From NCBI GenBank assembly GCA_035654135.1, contig DASRXN010000011.1:1-12463 (forward strand): DNA of 12,463 nucleotides. Reading direction: 5' to 3'. This document shows, one piece after another, positions 5,659-12,463 of the stretch. The stretch is from Fen-999 sp035654135 (lineage in GTDB: Bacteria > Pseudomonadota > Gammaproteobacteria > Burkholderiales > Rhodocyclaceae). The translations under genes were made by a program, and so were the position numbers. The notes beneath the pieces were generated by a model, which saw nothing but the letters and a program-made list of their open reading frames with translations, ran no database searches and was not told the DNA's origin. Within the stretch, counting starts at the first letter, position 1; the number at the start of each line of letters is the position of its first letter.

Positions 5659-8229
5659 ATGGAAGTTTCCAGAATCCGAGCTTTGCGTGGCCCCAACCTC
5701 TGGAGCCGGCATACTGCCATCGAGGCGATCGTTGCCTGCACCGAGGCAGAGCAGACGATCGGCGACATCTCCGGTTTCGAGGACAGATTGCGGGCGCGCT
5801 TTCCCGAAATCGGCTTTCTGACACCAACCAGCCATGCCGAAGAAATCTCGATGGCCCACGCGCTGGAATTCGCCGCCCTTGGCTTGCAGGCACAGGCCGG
5901 CTGCCCGGTCACATTCAGCCGCACCACGGCAACGCTGGAGCCCGGCATATACCAAGTCGTGGTCGAGTACAGCGAGGAAGCGGTTGGCCGCCTGGCTTTC
6001 GAACTGGCCGAGGCACTGTGCCGGGCGGCGGTCGAAGACGAACCCTTCGATACTATCGGGGCGTTGGCCCGACTGCGCGAACTCGACGAGGATGTCCGCC
6101 TCGGACCGAGCACCGGCGCCATCGTGTGGGCCGCGGTGGCGCGGGGCATTCCCTACCGGCGGCTCACCGAAGGCAGCCTGGTCCAATTCGGCTGGGGCAG
6201 CCGCCAGCGGCGCATCCAGGCGGCGGAAACCGATCGCAGCAGTGCCATCGCCGAATCGATCGCCCAGGACAAGGAACTCACCAAGCGCCTGCTCCGGGCT
6301 GGCGGTGTCGCGGTTCCGCAAGGCCGGCCGGTCGTCGACGCCGAAGATGCCTGGCAGGCGGCTCTGGAAATCGGTGGTCCGGTGGTTGTCAAACCCCAGG
6401 ATGGCAATCAGGGCAAAGGCATCACGGTCAACATCGAAACCCGCGAGCGGGTGCTGGCGGCCTATGTCCTTGCCGCAGAAATCAGTTCCTCCGTGATGGT
6501 CGAGAGTTACCTGCCCGGTCACGACTACCGGATGCTGGTGGTCGGCAACCATCTCGTCGCGGCAGCACGACGCGATCCTCCGCAAGTGTTCGGCGACGGC
6601 AAACATACCGTTCGCCACCTGGTGGATTCCGTGAATAGCGACCCGCGCCGAGGCACCGGACATGCCACGTCTCTGACCAAGATCCGCTTCGACGATATCG
6701 CCGTGGCGACGCTCGCCCAGCAGGGTTTCGACGCCGATTCGATGCCGCCCAAGGGCGCCCGTGTCGTTCTGCGCAACAACGCCAATCTATCCACGGGCGG
6801 CACCGCCACCGATGTCACCGACGATGTTCATCCCGATCTGGCCGCCGCGGCCGTGGCGGCGGCACAGATGGTCGGCCTGGACGTCTGCGGCATCGACGTC
6901 GTTTGCGACAGCGTCTTAAAGCCTCTCGAAGAACAGGGCGGCGGCATCGTCGAGGTCAACGCGGCGCCGGGCCTGCGCATGCACCTCAGCCCGTCCTACG
7001 GCAAGGGACGCGCGGTCGGCGAGGCCATCGTTTCGACCATGTTCGAGCCGGGCGACAACGCCCGCATTCCGGTGGTCGCCGTCGCTGGCACCAACGGCAA
7101 GACCACGACGGTGCGCTTGATCGCCAACATCCTTTCCCGTCGGGGTCTCCGTGTCGGCATGACCACCACCGACGGCGTCTATGTCGAAGGTCAGCGCATC
7201 GACAGCGGCGATTGCAGCGGACCAAAGAGCGCCCGCAACGTGTTGCTGCACCCCGATGTCGACGCGGCGGTATTCGAAACGGCGCGCGGTGGCGTGCTGC
7301 GCGAGGGCCTGGCCTTCGACCGCTGCAACGTCGCCGTGGTCACCAACATCGGCATGGGCGATCACCTGGGCCTGAGTTACATCAGCACCGTCGAAGACCT
7401 GGCCGTGGTCAAGCGGGTGATCGTCGAGAACGTGGCGCCGACTGGCGTGGCCGTACTCAACGCCGCCGATCCCATCGTCGCGCGCATGGCCCGATCGTGC
7501 CCGGGGGCGGTCACCTTTTTCGCCAACGATCGCTATCATCCGATCATGGCCACCCACCGTGCCCAAGGCAAGCGTGTGGTCTTCCGCGACGGCGATGCCA
7601 TTGTTGCGGCCGAAGGCAAGCTCGAACACCGCATCGCCCTGGCGAGCATTCCCGTCACCCGTGACGGCAGCATCGGCTTCCAGGTGGAAAACGCCATGGC
7701 CGCCACGGGTGCTGCCTGGGCGCTGGGGCTCGGCTGGGAAACCATTCACGCCGGTCTGGCCAGTTTTGTCAATGATGCGCAGACCGCGCCCGGACGCTTC
7801 AATCTGTTCAGCTATCGCGGCGCCACCCTGATCGCCGACTACGGCCACAACCCCGATGCCATCCACGCGCTGGTGCAGGCGATCGAGAACATGCCCGCTC
7901 GCCGTCGCCTGGTGGTGATTAGTGGCGCCGGCGACCGACGCGACGAGGATATCCGGCAGCAGACGGAAATTCTCGGCGATGCCTTCGACGAGGTGATCCT
8001 GTATCAGGACGCCTGTCAGCGCGGCCGAGCCGACGGCGAAGTCATCGGCCTGTTGCGTCAGGGGCTCGCGAATGCGTCACGGACCACGGCGATACAGGAA
8101 ATCCAGGGGGAATTTGCCGCCATTGACGCAGCCTTGACGAAACTTGCAGAAGGCGACCTCTGCCTGATCCTGATCGACCAGGTCGAGGAAGCGCTGGCGC
8201 ACATCGCTGCGAAAGTCAGTGGTGGCTGA
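5659..8229 (+). CDS. cphA: Cyanophycin synthetase, full length
   Basis: This 856-residue enzyme makes cyanophycin (multi-L-arginyl-poly-L-aspartate) by ATP-dependent addition of Asp to the backbone and Arg to each side chain. The N domain spans about 1-150 and opens with ALRGPNLWS. The ATP-grasp domain spans about 205-465, with VVVKPQDGNQGKG (242-254), the NLSTGG loop (376-381) and VEVNAAPGL (431-439). The Mur-ligase domain starts with P-loop GTNGKTTT (477-484), then FETARGG (539-545), TNIGMGDHLG (562-571), the probable carbamylated Lys585, ADYGHNPDA (726-734) and GAGDRRDED (756-764). Both ligase sites look intact and the length fits the family (about 870-900). The N domain reads H67-A-L-E70-F71 where CphA' has HxxEH, so the hydrolytic metal site described in cyanobacterial CphA1 is probably absent. 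Only a weak AGG precedes the ATG, so translation may depend on cphA'. Confidence 0.95.
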   Translation: MEVSRIRALRGPNLWSRHTAIEAIVACTEAEQTIGDISGFEDRLRARFPEIGFLTPTSHAEEISMAHALEFAALGLQAQAGCPVTFSRTTATLEPGIYQVVVEYSEEAVGRLAFELAEALCRAAVEDEPFDTIGALARLRELDEDVRLGPSTGAIVWAAVARGIPYRRLTEGSLVQFGWGSRQRRIQAAETDRSSAIAESIAQDKELTKRLLRAGGVAVPQGRPVVDAEDAWQAALEIGGPVVVKPQDGNQGKGITVNIETRERVLAAYVLAAEISSSVMVESYLPGHDYRMLVVGNHLVAAARRDPPQVFGDGKHTVRHLVDSVNSDPRRGTGHATSLTKIRFDDIAVATLAQQGFDADSMPPKGARVVLRNNANLSTGGTATDVTDDVHPDLAAAAVAAAQMVGLDVCGIDVVCDSVLKPLEEQGGGIVEVNAAPGLRMHLSPSYGKGRAVGEAIVSTMFEPGDNARIPVVAVAGTNGKTTTVRLIANILSRRGLRVGMTTTDGVYVEGQRIDSGDCSGPKSARNVLLHPDVDAAVFETARGGVLREGLAFDRCNVAVVTNIGMGDHLGLSYISTVEDLAVVKRVIVENVAPTGVAVLNAADPIVARMARSCPGAVTFFANDRYHPIMATHRAQGKRVVFRDGDAIVAAEGKLEHRIALASIPVTRDGSIGFQVENAMAATGAAWALGLGWETIHAGLASFVNDAQTAPGRFNLFSYRGATLIADYGHNPDAIHALVQAIENMPARRRLVVISGAGDRRDEDIRQQTEILGDAFDEVILYQDACQRGRADGEVIGLLRQGLANASRTTAIQEIQGEFAAIDAALTKLAEGDLCLILIDQVEEALAHIAAKVSGG

Positions 8230-8265
8230 ACGCCGCCGCCAGGTAAAAAACGTTCGGCCAATAAC

Positions 8266-8296
8266 GACGAAGGGCAGGTTTCCCTGCCCTTTCGTC
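8266..8296. terminator. Hairpin terminator between convergent cphA and the Ala-rich gene
   Basis: An inverted repeat GACGAAGGGCAGG (8266-8278) pairs with CCTGCCCTTTCGTC (8283-8296), with one bulged T and a 4-nt loop. It lies 36 bp after the cphA stop and about 20 bp beyond the end of the opposing gene, so it can serve both. No T-run follows directly on the plus strand. On the minus strand the nearest one is the TTTTTT at 8250-8245, about 15 nt beyond the stem. Confidence 0.7.
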
Positions 8297-8316
8297 ATGC
8301 CATGCCGAAAACCGTA

Positions 8317-8547
8317 CTACTTGGCAGCAGCGGCGGCCTTCTTCTTGCCGTGCTTCTTGCCGTGCTTCTTGGCGGCCTTCGCCGGAGCGGCAGGAGCTTC
8401 CGCGGCAGCGGCGGGAGCGGCCGCAGCAGCGGCAGGGGCGGCCATGGCCGGGGCAGCAGCGGGAGCGGCAGCCTTCGGGGCGTCAGCGGCAATTGCGGCA
8501 GAAGCGGCAAACAGGCCGGCAACCAGGGTGGCGAGAAGCTTGGTCAT
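8317..8547 (-). CDS. Small exported Ala/Lys/His-rich low-complexity protein
   Basis: This 76-residue protein starts at ATG 8545-8547. The first 21 residues (MTKLLATLVAGLFAASAAIAA) are a classic Sec signal peptide with cleavage after AIA, so the mature part of about 56 residues should be periplasmic or secreted. That part is Ala/Pro-rich and ends in a basic block, AKKHGKKHGKKK, followed by AAAAAK. No known domain is visible. The basic C-terminus recalls acid-shock (Asr-like) or histone-H1-like tails, but this is a compositional likeness only. The in-frame TTG at 8562 is a less likely start because a good Shine-Dalgarno (AAAGGAAA) sits just before the ATG. It lies 55 bp downstream of rluE on the same strand. 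Confidence 0.75.
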   Translation of the reverse strand: MTKLLATLVAGLFAASAAIAADAPKAAAPAAAPAMAAPAAAAAAPAAAAEAPAAPAKAAKKHGKKHGKKKAAAAAK

Positions 8548-8551
8548 CTTG

Positions 8552-8559
8552 TTTCCTTT
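8552..8559 (-). promoter_or_regulatory. Shine-Dalgarno of the Ala-rich gene
   Basis: AAAGGAAA read on the minus strand contains AGGA, which ends 6 nt before ATG 8547. It decides this ATG over the in-frame TTG at 8562, which overlaps the motif's upstream edge. Confidence 0.75.
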
Positions 8560-8602
8560 CAAATGAATTTGCGCAATTTTTCGTTATTGACACATTCGGT
8601 GA

Positions 8603-9202
8603 CTACCGCGCGTCAGACCGAATAACGCGCCTCGCGCGCCCAGGTTGACGCGCTGGCGGCCGCAATGGCGATTCCTGCCACTGCCCCGGTGCCAGACCCT
8701 CAAGCGTCCAGGGTCCGACCGCCCACCGGATCAGGCGCAGGGTGGGATGGCCTACCTTGGCGGTCATGCGCCGCACCTGCCGGTTCTTGCCTTCCGTCAG
8801 CGTCATCTCCAGCCATGATGTCGGAATGGCGGCCCGGTAACGGATCGGCGGATCGCGCGGCCAGAGGCCCTTCGGCTCGGCAATCGGTGCCGCCCGGCAG
8901 GGCCCGGTGACGAAATCACCCAAATCGACACCCTGCTGAAGACGCACCAGCGCTTCCGGGCCTGGAATCCCTTCGACCTGCGCCCAGTAGGTTTTCGCCA
9001 GCTTGTGCCGGGGATGACTGATGCGCGCCTGCAAGACGCCGTCATCGGTGAGCACCACCAATCCCTCGCTGTCTGAATCCAGGCGCCCGGCGGCATAAAC
9101 ACCGGCAACGGGCACGAAGTCCTTGAGCGTCGACCGCCCCTCGGCGGACGTGAATTGGGTCAACACTCCATATGGTTTGTTGAGCAGAATGATCCGGGTC
9201 AT
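8603..9202 (-). CDS. rluE: 23S rRNA pseudouridine synthase, RluE type (RsuA/RluB/E/F family)
   Basis: This 199-residue cytoplasmic enzyme isomerises a uridine in 23S rRNA (U2457 in E. coli for RluE). It opens with the family's beta strand and loop ILLNKPYGVLTQF (5-17). The catalytic block AAGRLDSDSEGLVVLTDDG (37-55) contains the nucleophile Asp42. KTY (70-72) and the EGKNRQVRRM block (137-146) follow, and the sequence ends in a basic tail. There is no N-terminal S4 domain, which fits RluE rather than RsuA, RluB or RluF; E. coli RluE is about 217 residues. The start ATG overlaps the aceK stop in an ATGA, and no independent Shine-Dalgarno is visible, so translation is probably coupled to aceK. 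Family assignment is firm; the RluE subtype rests on length and domain content. Confidence 0.9.
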   Translation of the reverse strand: MTRIILLNKPYGVLTQFTSAEGRSTLKDFVPVAGVYAAGRLDSDSEGLVVLTDDGVLQARISHPRHKLAKTYWAQVEGIPGPEALVRLQQGVDLGDFVTGPCRAAPIAEPKGLWPRDPPIRYRAAIPTSWLEMTLTEGKNRQVRRMTAKVGHPTLRLIRWAVGPWTLEGLAPGQWQESPLRPPARQPGRARRVIRSDAR

Positions 9203-10968
9203 CGGCAACCGTCGCCGAAGGCACTGCAGAAGCGGAATGACTCCGGGTACGGAAAGAAATCCACGACCTCGCCCCGTCGGATCGACTCCTGCGTCTCCTG
9301 CCAGAAGGCGACGTCGAACAGGTCGGCATGGTATTTCATGAATGCCTGGCGGATCCTCGGCGAAGTCAGAAGAAAATTCGCGAACTCTTCCGGAAAAATG
9401 TCGTTCGGTCCAACCGAAAACCATGGCTCGCCCGACATTTCGGCCTCGGGGCTGGGCGCCGGCGGGATGCGCCGGAAATTGCAGTCGGTCATGCGCTCGA
9501 TCTCGTCGTAATCATAGAAGACGATACGACCGAAGCGGGCGACGCCGAAATTCTTCCACAGCATGTCGCCTGGAAAAATATTGGCGATAGCCAGTTCGCG
9601 GATGGCGTTGCCATACTCGAGTACGGCCTCATCAATCAGGTTGTCGCGGCCGGTCTTTTCAACGCGGTCGAGATAAAGATTCAGCGGCTCCATGCGCCGC
9701 TCGATGTAGACGTGCTTGATCACCAGATCCGCGCCATCCTCCTCAAGCTGCGACGGCACCTGCTGGCGGAGTTCGTCGAGCAGTTCCGGAGAAAACCGTG
9801 CCATGGGCAATGCCGCGTAGGAAAACTCCAGGGTATCGGCCATGCGACCGACCCGGTCCACCTGCCGTACCAGCAGGTACTTGCGCCTGACCGTGGCGTG
9901 ATCCACTTCCTTGCTGGCGCCGAAGACATCCTTGATCACCTTGAACACATAGGGATAGGACGGCAGCGTGAACACCGTCATCACCATGCCGCGAATGCCC
10001 GGCGCGACGATGAACTGGTCCTGGGAATGATGCAGGTGATAGAAGAGATCGCGGAAGAACATTGTCTTGCCCTGCTTGCCGAGACCGAGCATGGTGTAAA
10101 GCTCGGAGCGGGGCTTGCCCGGCATGAGCGAGCCGAGAAACTGGACGTAGGCGGACGGCACCGGCATGTCGACCATGAAATAGGCGCGTGACAGGGAAAA
10201 CAGCGCGGCGATGCGCCAGGGATCGAGCAGGATGGTATCCAGATAGAGCCGGCCTTCGGGCGTGTGCAGCACCGGTACCGAGAACGGATACTCGTCGGTG
10301 CCGTTCACCACTTTGCCGATCACGTAGGCACCCTTGTTGCGATAAAAGGCGGAGTTGAGCACCTGGATTTGCAAGTTCGCCTTCGCCTCCTGCCAGTCAC
10401 CGATCTGGCGCCGTGCCAGGCGGAAGGTGAAGTCCACATCCCGCTCGAGATCCTCGAAGGGACGGCTCCAGCCAAAATCGGTGAACATCTGCTGCACGGC
10501 GGCATGAAAGCCGACGGTGTTCGGGTAGTAGCAACGGTAGGTGGGCGGGTCCGACTCGATGAACTCGGTGGAAATGGCCGGTCGGAAGAAAATGAACTCG
10601 TTGTGGAAGTAAGTGCGGTGCTGGACCCGGCAGAAGACGGAGTTGAAAAAGGTCTCTGCCAGTTCCGGCTGTTTGTGCTCCGTCAGCAGGCCGATGTAGT
10701 AGAGCTTGGCGCGCTGCCAGACTGCATCGTCGATGCCGCCGATGGCAAACTCCCGGTGCAGGCGCTCGATCGCCTCGAGAACGCGCTCGTCATAGAAGGC
10801 AATGCGCTTGCTGACCGCCAGCTGTACGCCGCGCCAATCGGCAGCCTCGAAGCGCTGCTTGGCGCCGGCGGAACACTCCCGGAATAACCGGTAATGTTTG
10901 TCGAATCCCTCGATCATCGTCCGGGCGATGCGACGGGCGGCGGCTTCCTGGTCTTCGCTGGCGTGCAT
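9199..10968 (-). CDS. aceK: Isocitrate dehydrogenase kinase/phosphatase
   Basis: This 589-residue bifunctional cytoplasmic enzyme phosphorylates and dephosphorylates isocitrate dehydrogenase, switching carbon between the TCA cycle and the glyoxylate shunt. The N-terminal regulatory region (about 1-310) contains NEFIFFRP (123-130) and HTPEGRLYLDTILLDP (235-250). The kinase-like catalytic part has the ATP loop APGIRGMVM (322-330), Lys343 in YVFKVIKD, IFPGDMLWKNFGV (464-476) and DYDEIERM (486-493), all typical of AceK. E. coli AceK is 578 residues. The frame stays open far upstream, antisense to icd, but homology begins near MHASEDQEAAARRIA; I chose ATG 10966-10968, with only a weak GGAA before it. 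It is divergent from icd, its substrate gene, not in an aceBAK operon. It overlaps rluE downstream by 4 bp. Confidence 0.96.
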   Translation of the reverse strand: MHASEDQEAAARRIARTMIEGFDKHYRLFRECSAGAKQRFEAADWRGVQLAVSKRIAFYDERVLEAIERLHREFAIGGIDDAVWQRAKLYYIGLLTEHKQPELAETFFNSVFCRVQHRTYFHNEFIFFRPAISTEFIESDPPTYRCYYPNTVGFHAAVQQMFTDFGWSRPFEDLERDVDFTFRLARRQIGDWQEAKANLQIQVLNSAFYRNKGAYVIGKVVNGTDEYPFSVPVLHTPEGRLYLDTILLDPWRIAALFSLSRAYFMVDMPVPSAYVQFLGSLMPGKPRSELYTMLGLGKQGKTMFFRDLFYHLHHSQDQFIVAPGIRGMVMTVFTLPSYPYVFKVIKDVFGASKEVDHATVRRKYLLVRQVDRVGRMADTLEFSYAALPMARFSPELLDELRQQVPSQLEEDGADLVIKHVYIERRMEPLNLYLDRVEKTGRDNLIDEAVLEYGNAIRELAIANIFPGDMLWKNFGVARFGRIVFYDYDEIERMTDCNFRRIPPAPSPEAEMSGEPWFSVGPNDIFPEEFANFLLTSPRIRQAFMKYHADLFDVAFWQETQESIRRGEVVDFFPYPESFRFCSAFGDGCR

Positions 10969-11064
10969 ATGGTTCCGGTAATCGGGCGCAAATTGCCCGA
11001 CAAGTATAGGTTGGGTGATAATTAAATCCCATAAGCCCTGACAACACACTGGAGTGGAGAAAAA
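10969..11064. promoter_or_regulatory. Divergent aceK/icd promoter region with small inverted repeat
   Basis: This 96-bp gap serves both genes. For icd, TTGCCC (10993-10998), an 18-nt spacer and GATAAT (11017-11022) make a plausible sigma70 promoter. For aceK, TATACT (11008 to 11003 on the minus strand) is a possible -10 without a good -35. An inverted repeat TCGGGC (10982-10987) / GCCCGA (10995-11000) overlaps the icd -35 element and lies just downstream of the aceK -10. It could be an operator or a hairpin in the aceK leader. Motif reading only. Confidence 0.45.
11056..11059 (+). promoter_or_regulatory. Shine-Dalgarno of icd
   Basis: GGAG lies 5 nt before the icd ATG (11065-11067), with an A-rich spacer. 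A second GGAG lies at 11051-11054. Confidence 0.8.
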
Positions 11065-12306
<1,242 letters not shown>

Positions 12307-12330
12307 TTTGTCATGCGGAATCAAAAAAAA

Positions 12331-12354
12331 GCCTGCCGGAGTGACCCGGCAGGC
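12331..12354. terminator. Rho-independent terminator after icd, probably bidirectional
   Basis: A perfect 9-bp stem GCCTGCCGG (12331-12339) / CCGGCAGGC (12346-12354) with a 6-nt loop is flanked by eight A on the left and TTTT on the right. It can end icd on the plus strand and the cold-shock gene on the minus strand. Confidence 0.92.
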
Positions 12355-12375
12355 TTTTCACATTCTGGAGACAGG

Positions 12376-12463
12376 TTAAGCCTTCTGAATGTTCGACGCT
12401 TGCTTGCCTTTGGGGCCCTGCACGACGTCGAAGGAAACTTTTTCACCTTCCTTCAGGGTCTTG
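12376..12463 (-). CDS. Cold-shock protein, 3' end only
   Basis: The minus strand codes KTLKEGEKVSFDVVQGPKGK then QASNIQKA and a TAA stop (12376-12378). This is the C-terminal third of a CspA-type single cold-shock domain: the 'L.EG..V.F.V..G.KG.QA.NI' pattern covers the last two beta strands of the OB-fold. These proteins of about 67-70 residues bind single-stranded RNA or DNA in the cytoplasm. The start lies outside the window, so the paralogue (cspA, cspD, cspE and so on) cannot be told. It converges with icd on the shared terminator. Confidence 0.93.
   Translation of the reverse strand, partial: KTLKEGEKVSFDVVQGPKGKQASNIQKA

Noticed and set aside
5642..5660. Recent frameshift causing the short C-terminus of CphA'
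   Set aside because: Only 14 bp separate the stop from the cphA start, leaving no room for a lost Mur C-terminal domain.
3464..8229. Possibility that cphA' and cphA are one gene split by a frameshift
   Set aside because: Each has its own N domain and ATP-grasp domain in order, so they are tandem paralogues, not halves of one enzyme.
8320..8500. GGCAGCAGCGGC-like repetitiveness in plus-strand DNA as a repeat element or CRISPR
   Set aside because: It is explained by the Ala/Pro/Lys codons of the low-complexity protein on the minus strand; there are no regular direct repeats with unique spacers.
8587..8592. TTGACA on the plus strand as a promoter -35
   Set aside because: No -10 at a suitable distance and no plus-strand gene downstream before icd.

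Overview
The window is GC-rich, densely coded chromosomal DNA, most likely from a betaproteobacterium, possibly of the Rhodocyclales. That placement is inferred from the gene families and from the tandem cphA'/cphA arrangement beside a DUF1854/ABC-transporter pair. I see no mobile element, CRISPR array, tRNA or rRNA.

Left part (1-8300), cyanophycin locus. After a 3' gene fragment (3-74, +), three genes lie on the minus strand and overlap one another: an ABC exporter-type protein with an N-terminal zinc ribbon, a DUF1854 protein, and a DUF192 protein with a signal peptide. A 161-bp gap separates them from the divergent plus-strand pair cphA' and cphA, two cyanophycin synthetase paralogues 14 bp apart. 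Cyanophycin is an Asp/Arg nitrogen-storage polymer. The full-length CphA (856 aa) has intact ATP-grasp and Mur-ligase sites but a broken metal-site motif (HxxEF) in its N domain. The shorter CphA' (726 aa) has the reverse: an intact HxxEH motif, but loss of Mur-ligase residues, of the Mur C-terminal domain and of a conserved ATP-grasp loop. This complementary pattern is the most interesting signal in the window and suggests that the two proteins share the work. No cyanophycinase gene lies in the window.

Middle part (8300-9200). A hairpin closes the cph operon. Facing it on the minus strand are a small exported Ala/Lys/His-rich protein (76 aa) and an RluE-type 23S rRNA pseudouridine synthase.

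Right part (9199-12463), isocitrate node. aceK (isocitrate dehydrogenase kinase/phosphatase, -) overlaps rluE by 4 bp and is divergent from icd (NADP isocitrate dehydrogenase, +) across 96 bp. The Icd target serine is present (Ser110), so AceK and its substrate are neighbours and probably control carbon flow between the TCA cycle and the glyoxylate shunt. A strong hairpin terminator follows icd, and the window ends in the 3' end of a cold-shock protein gene (-).
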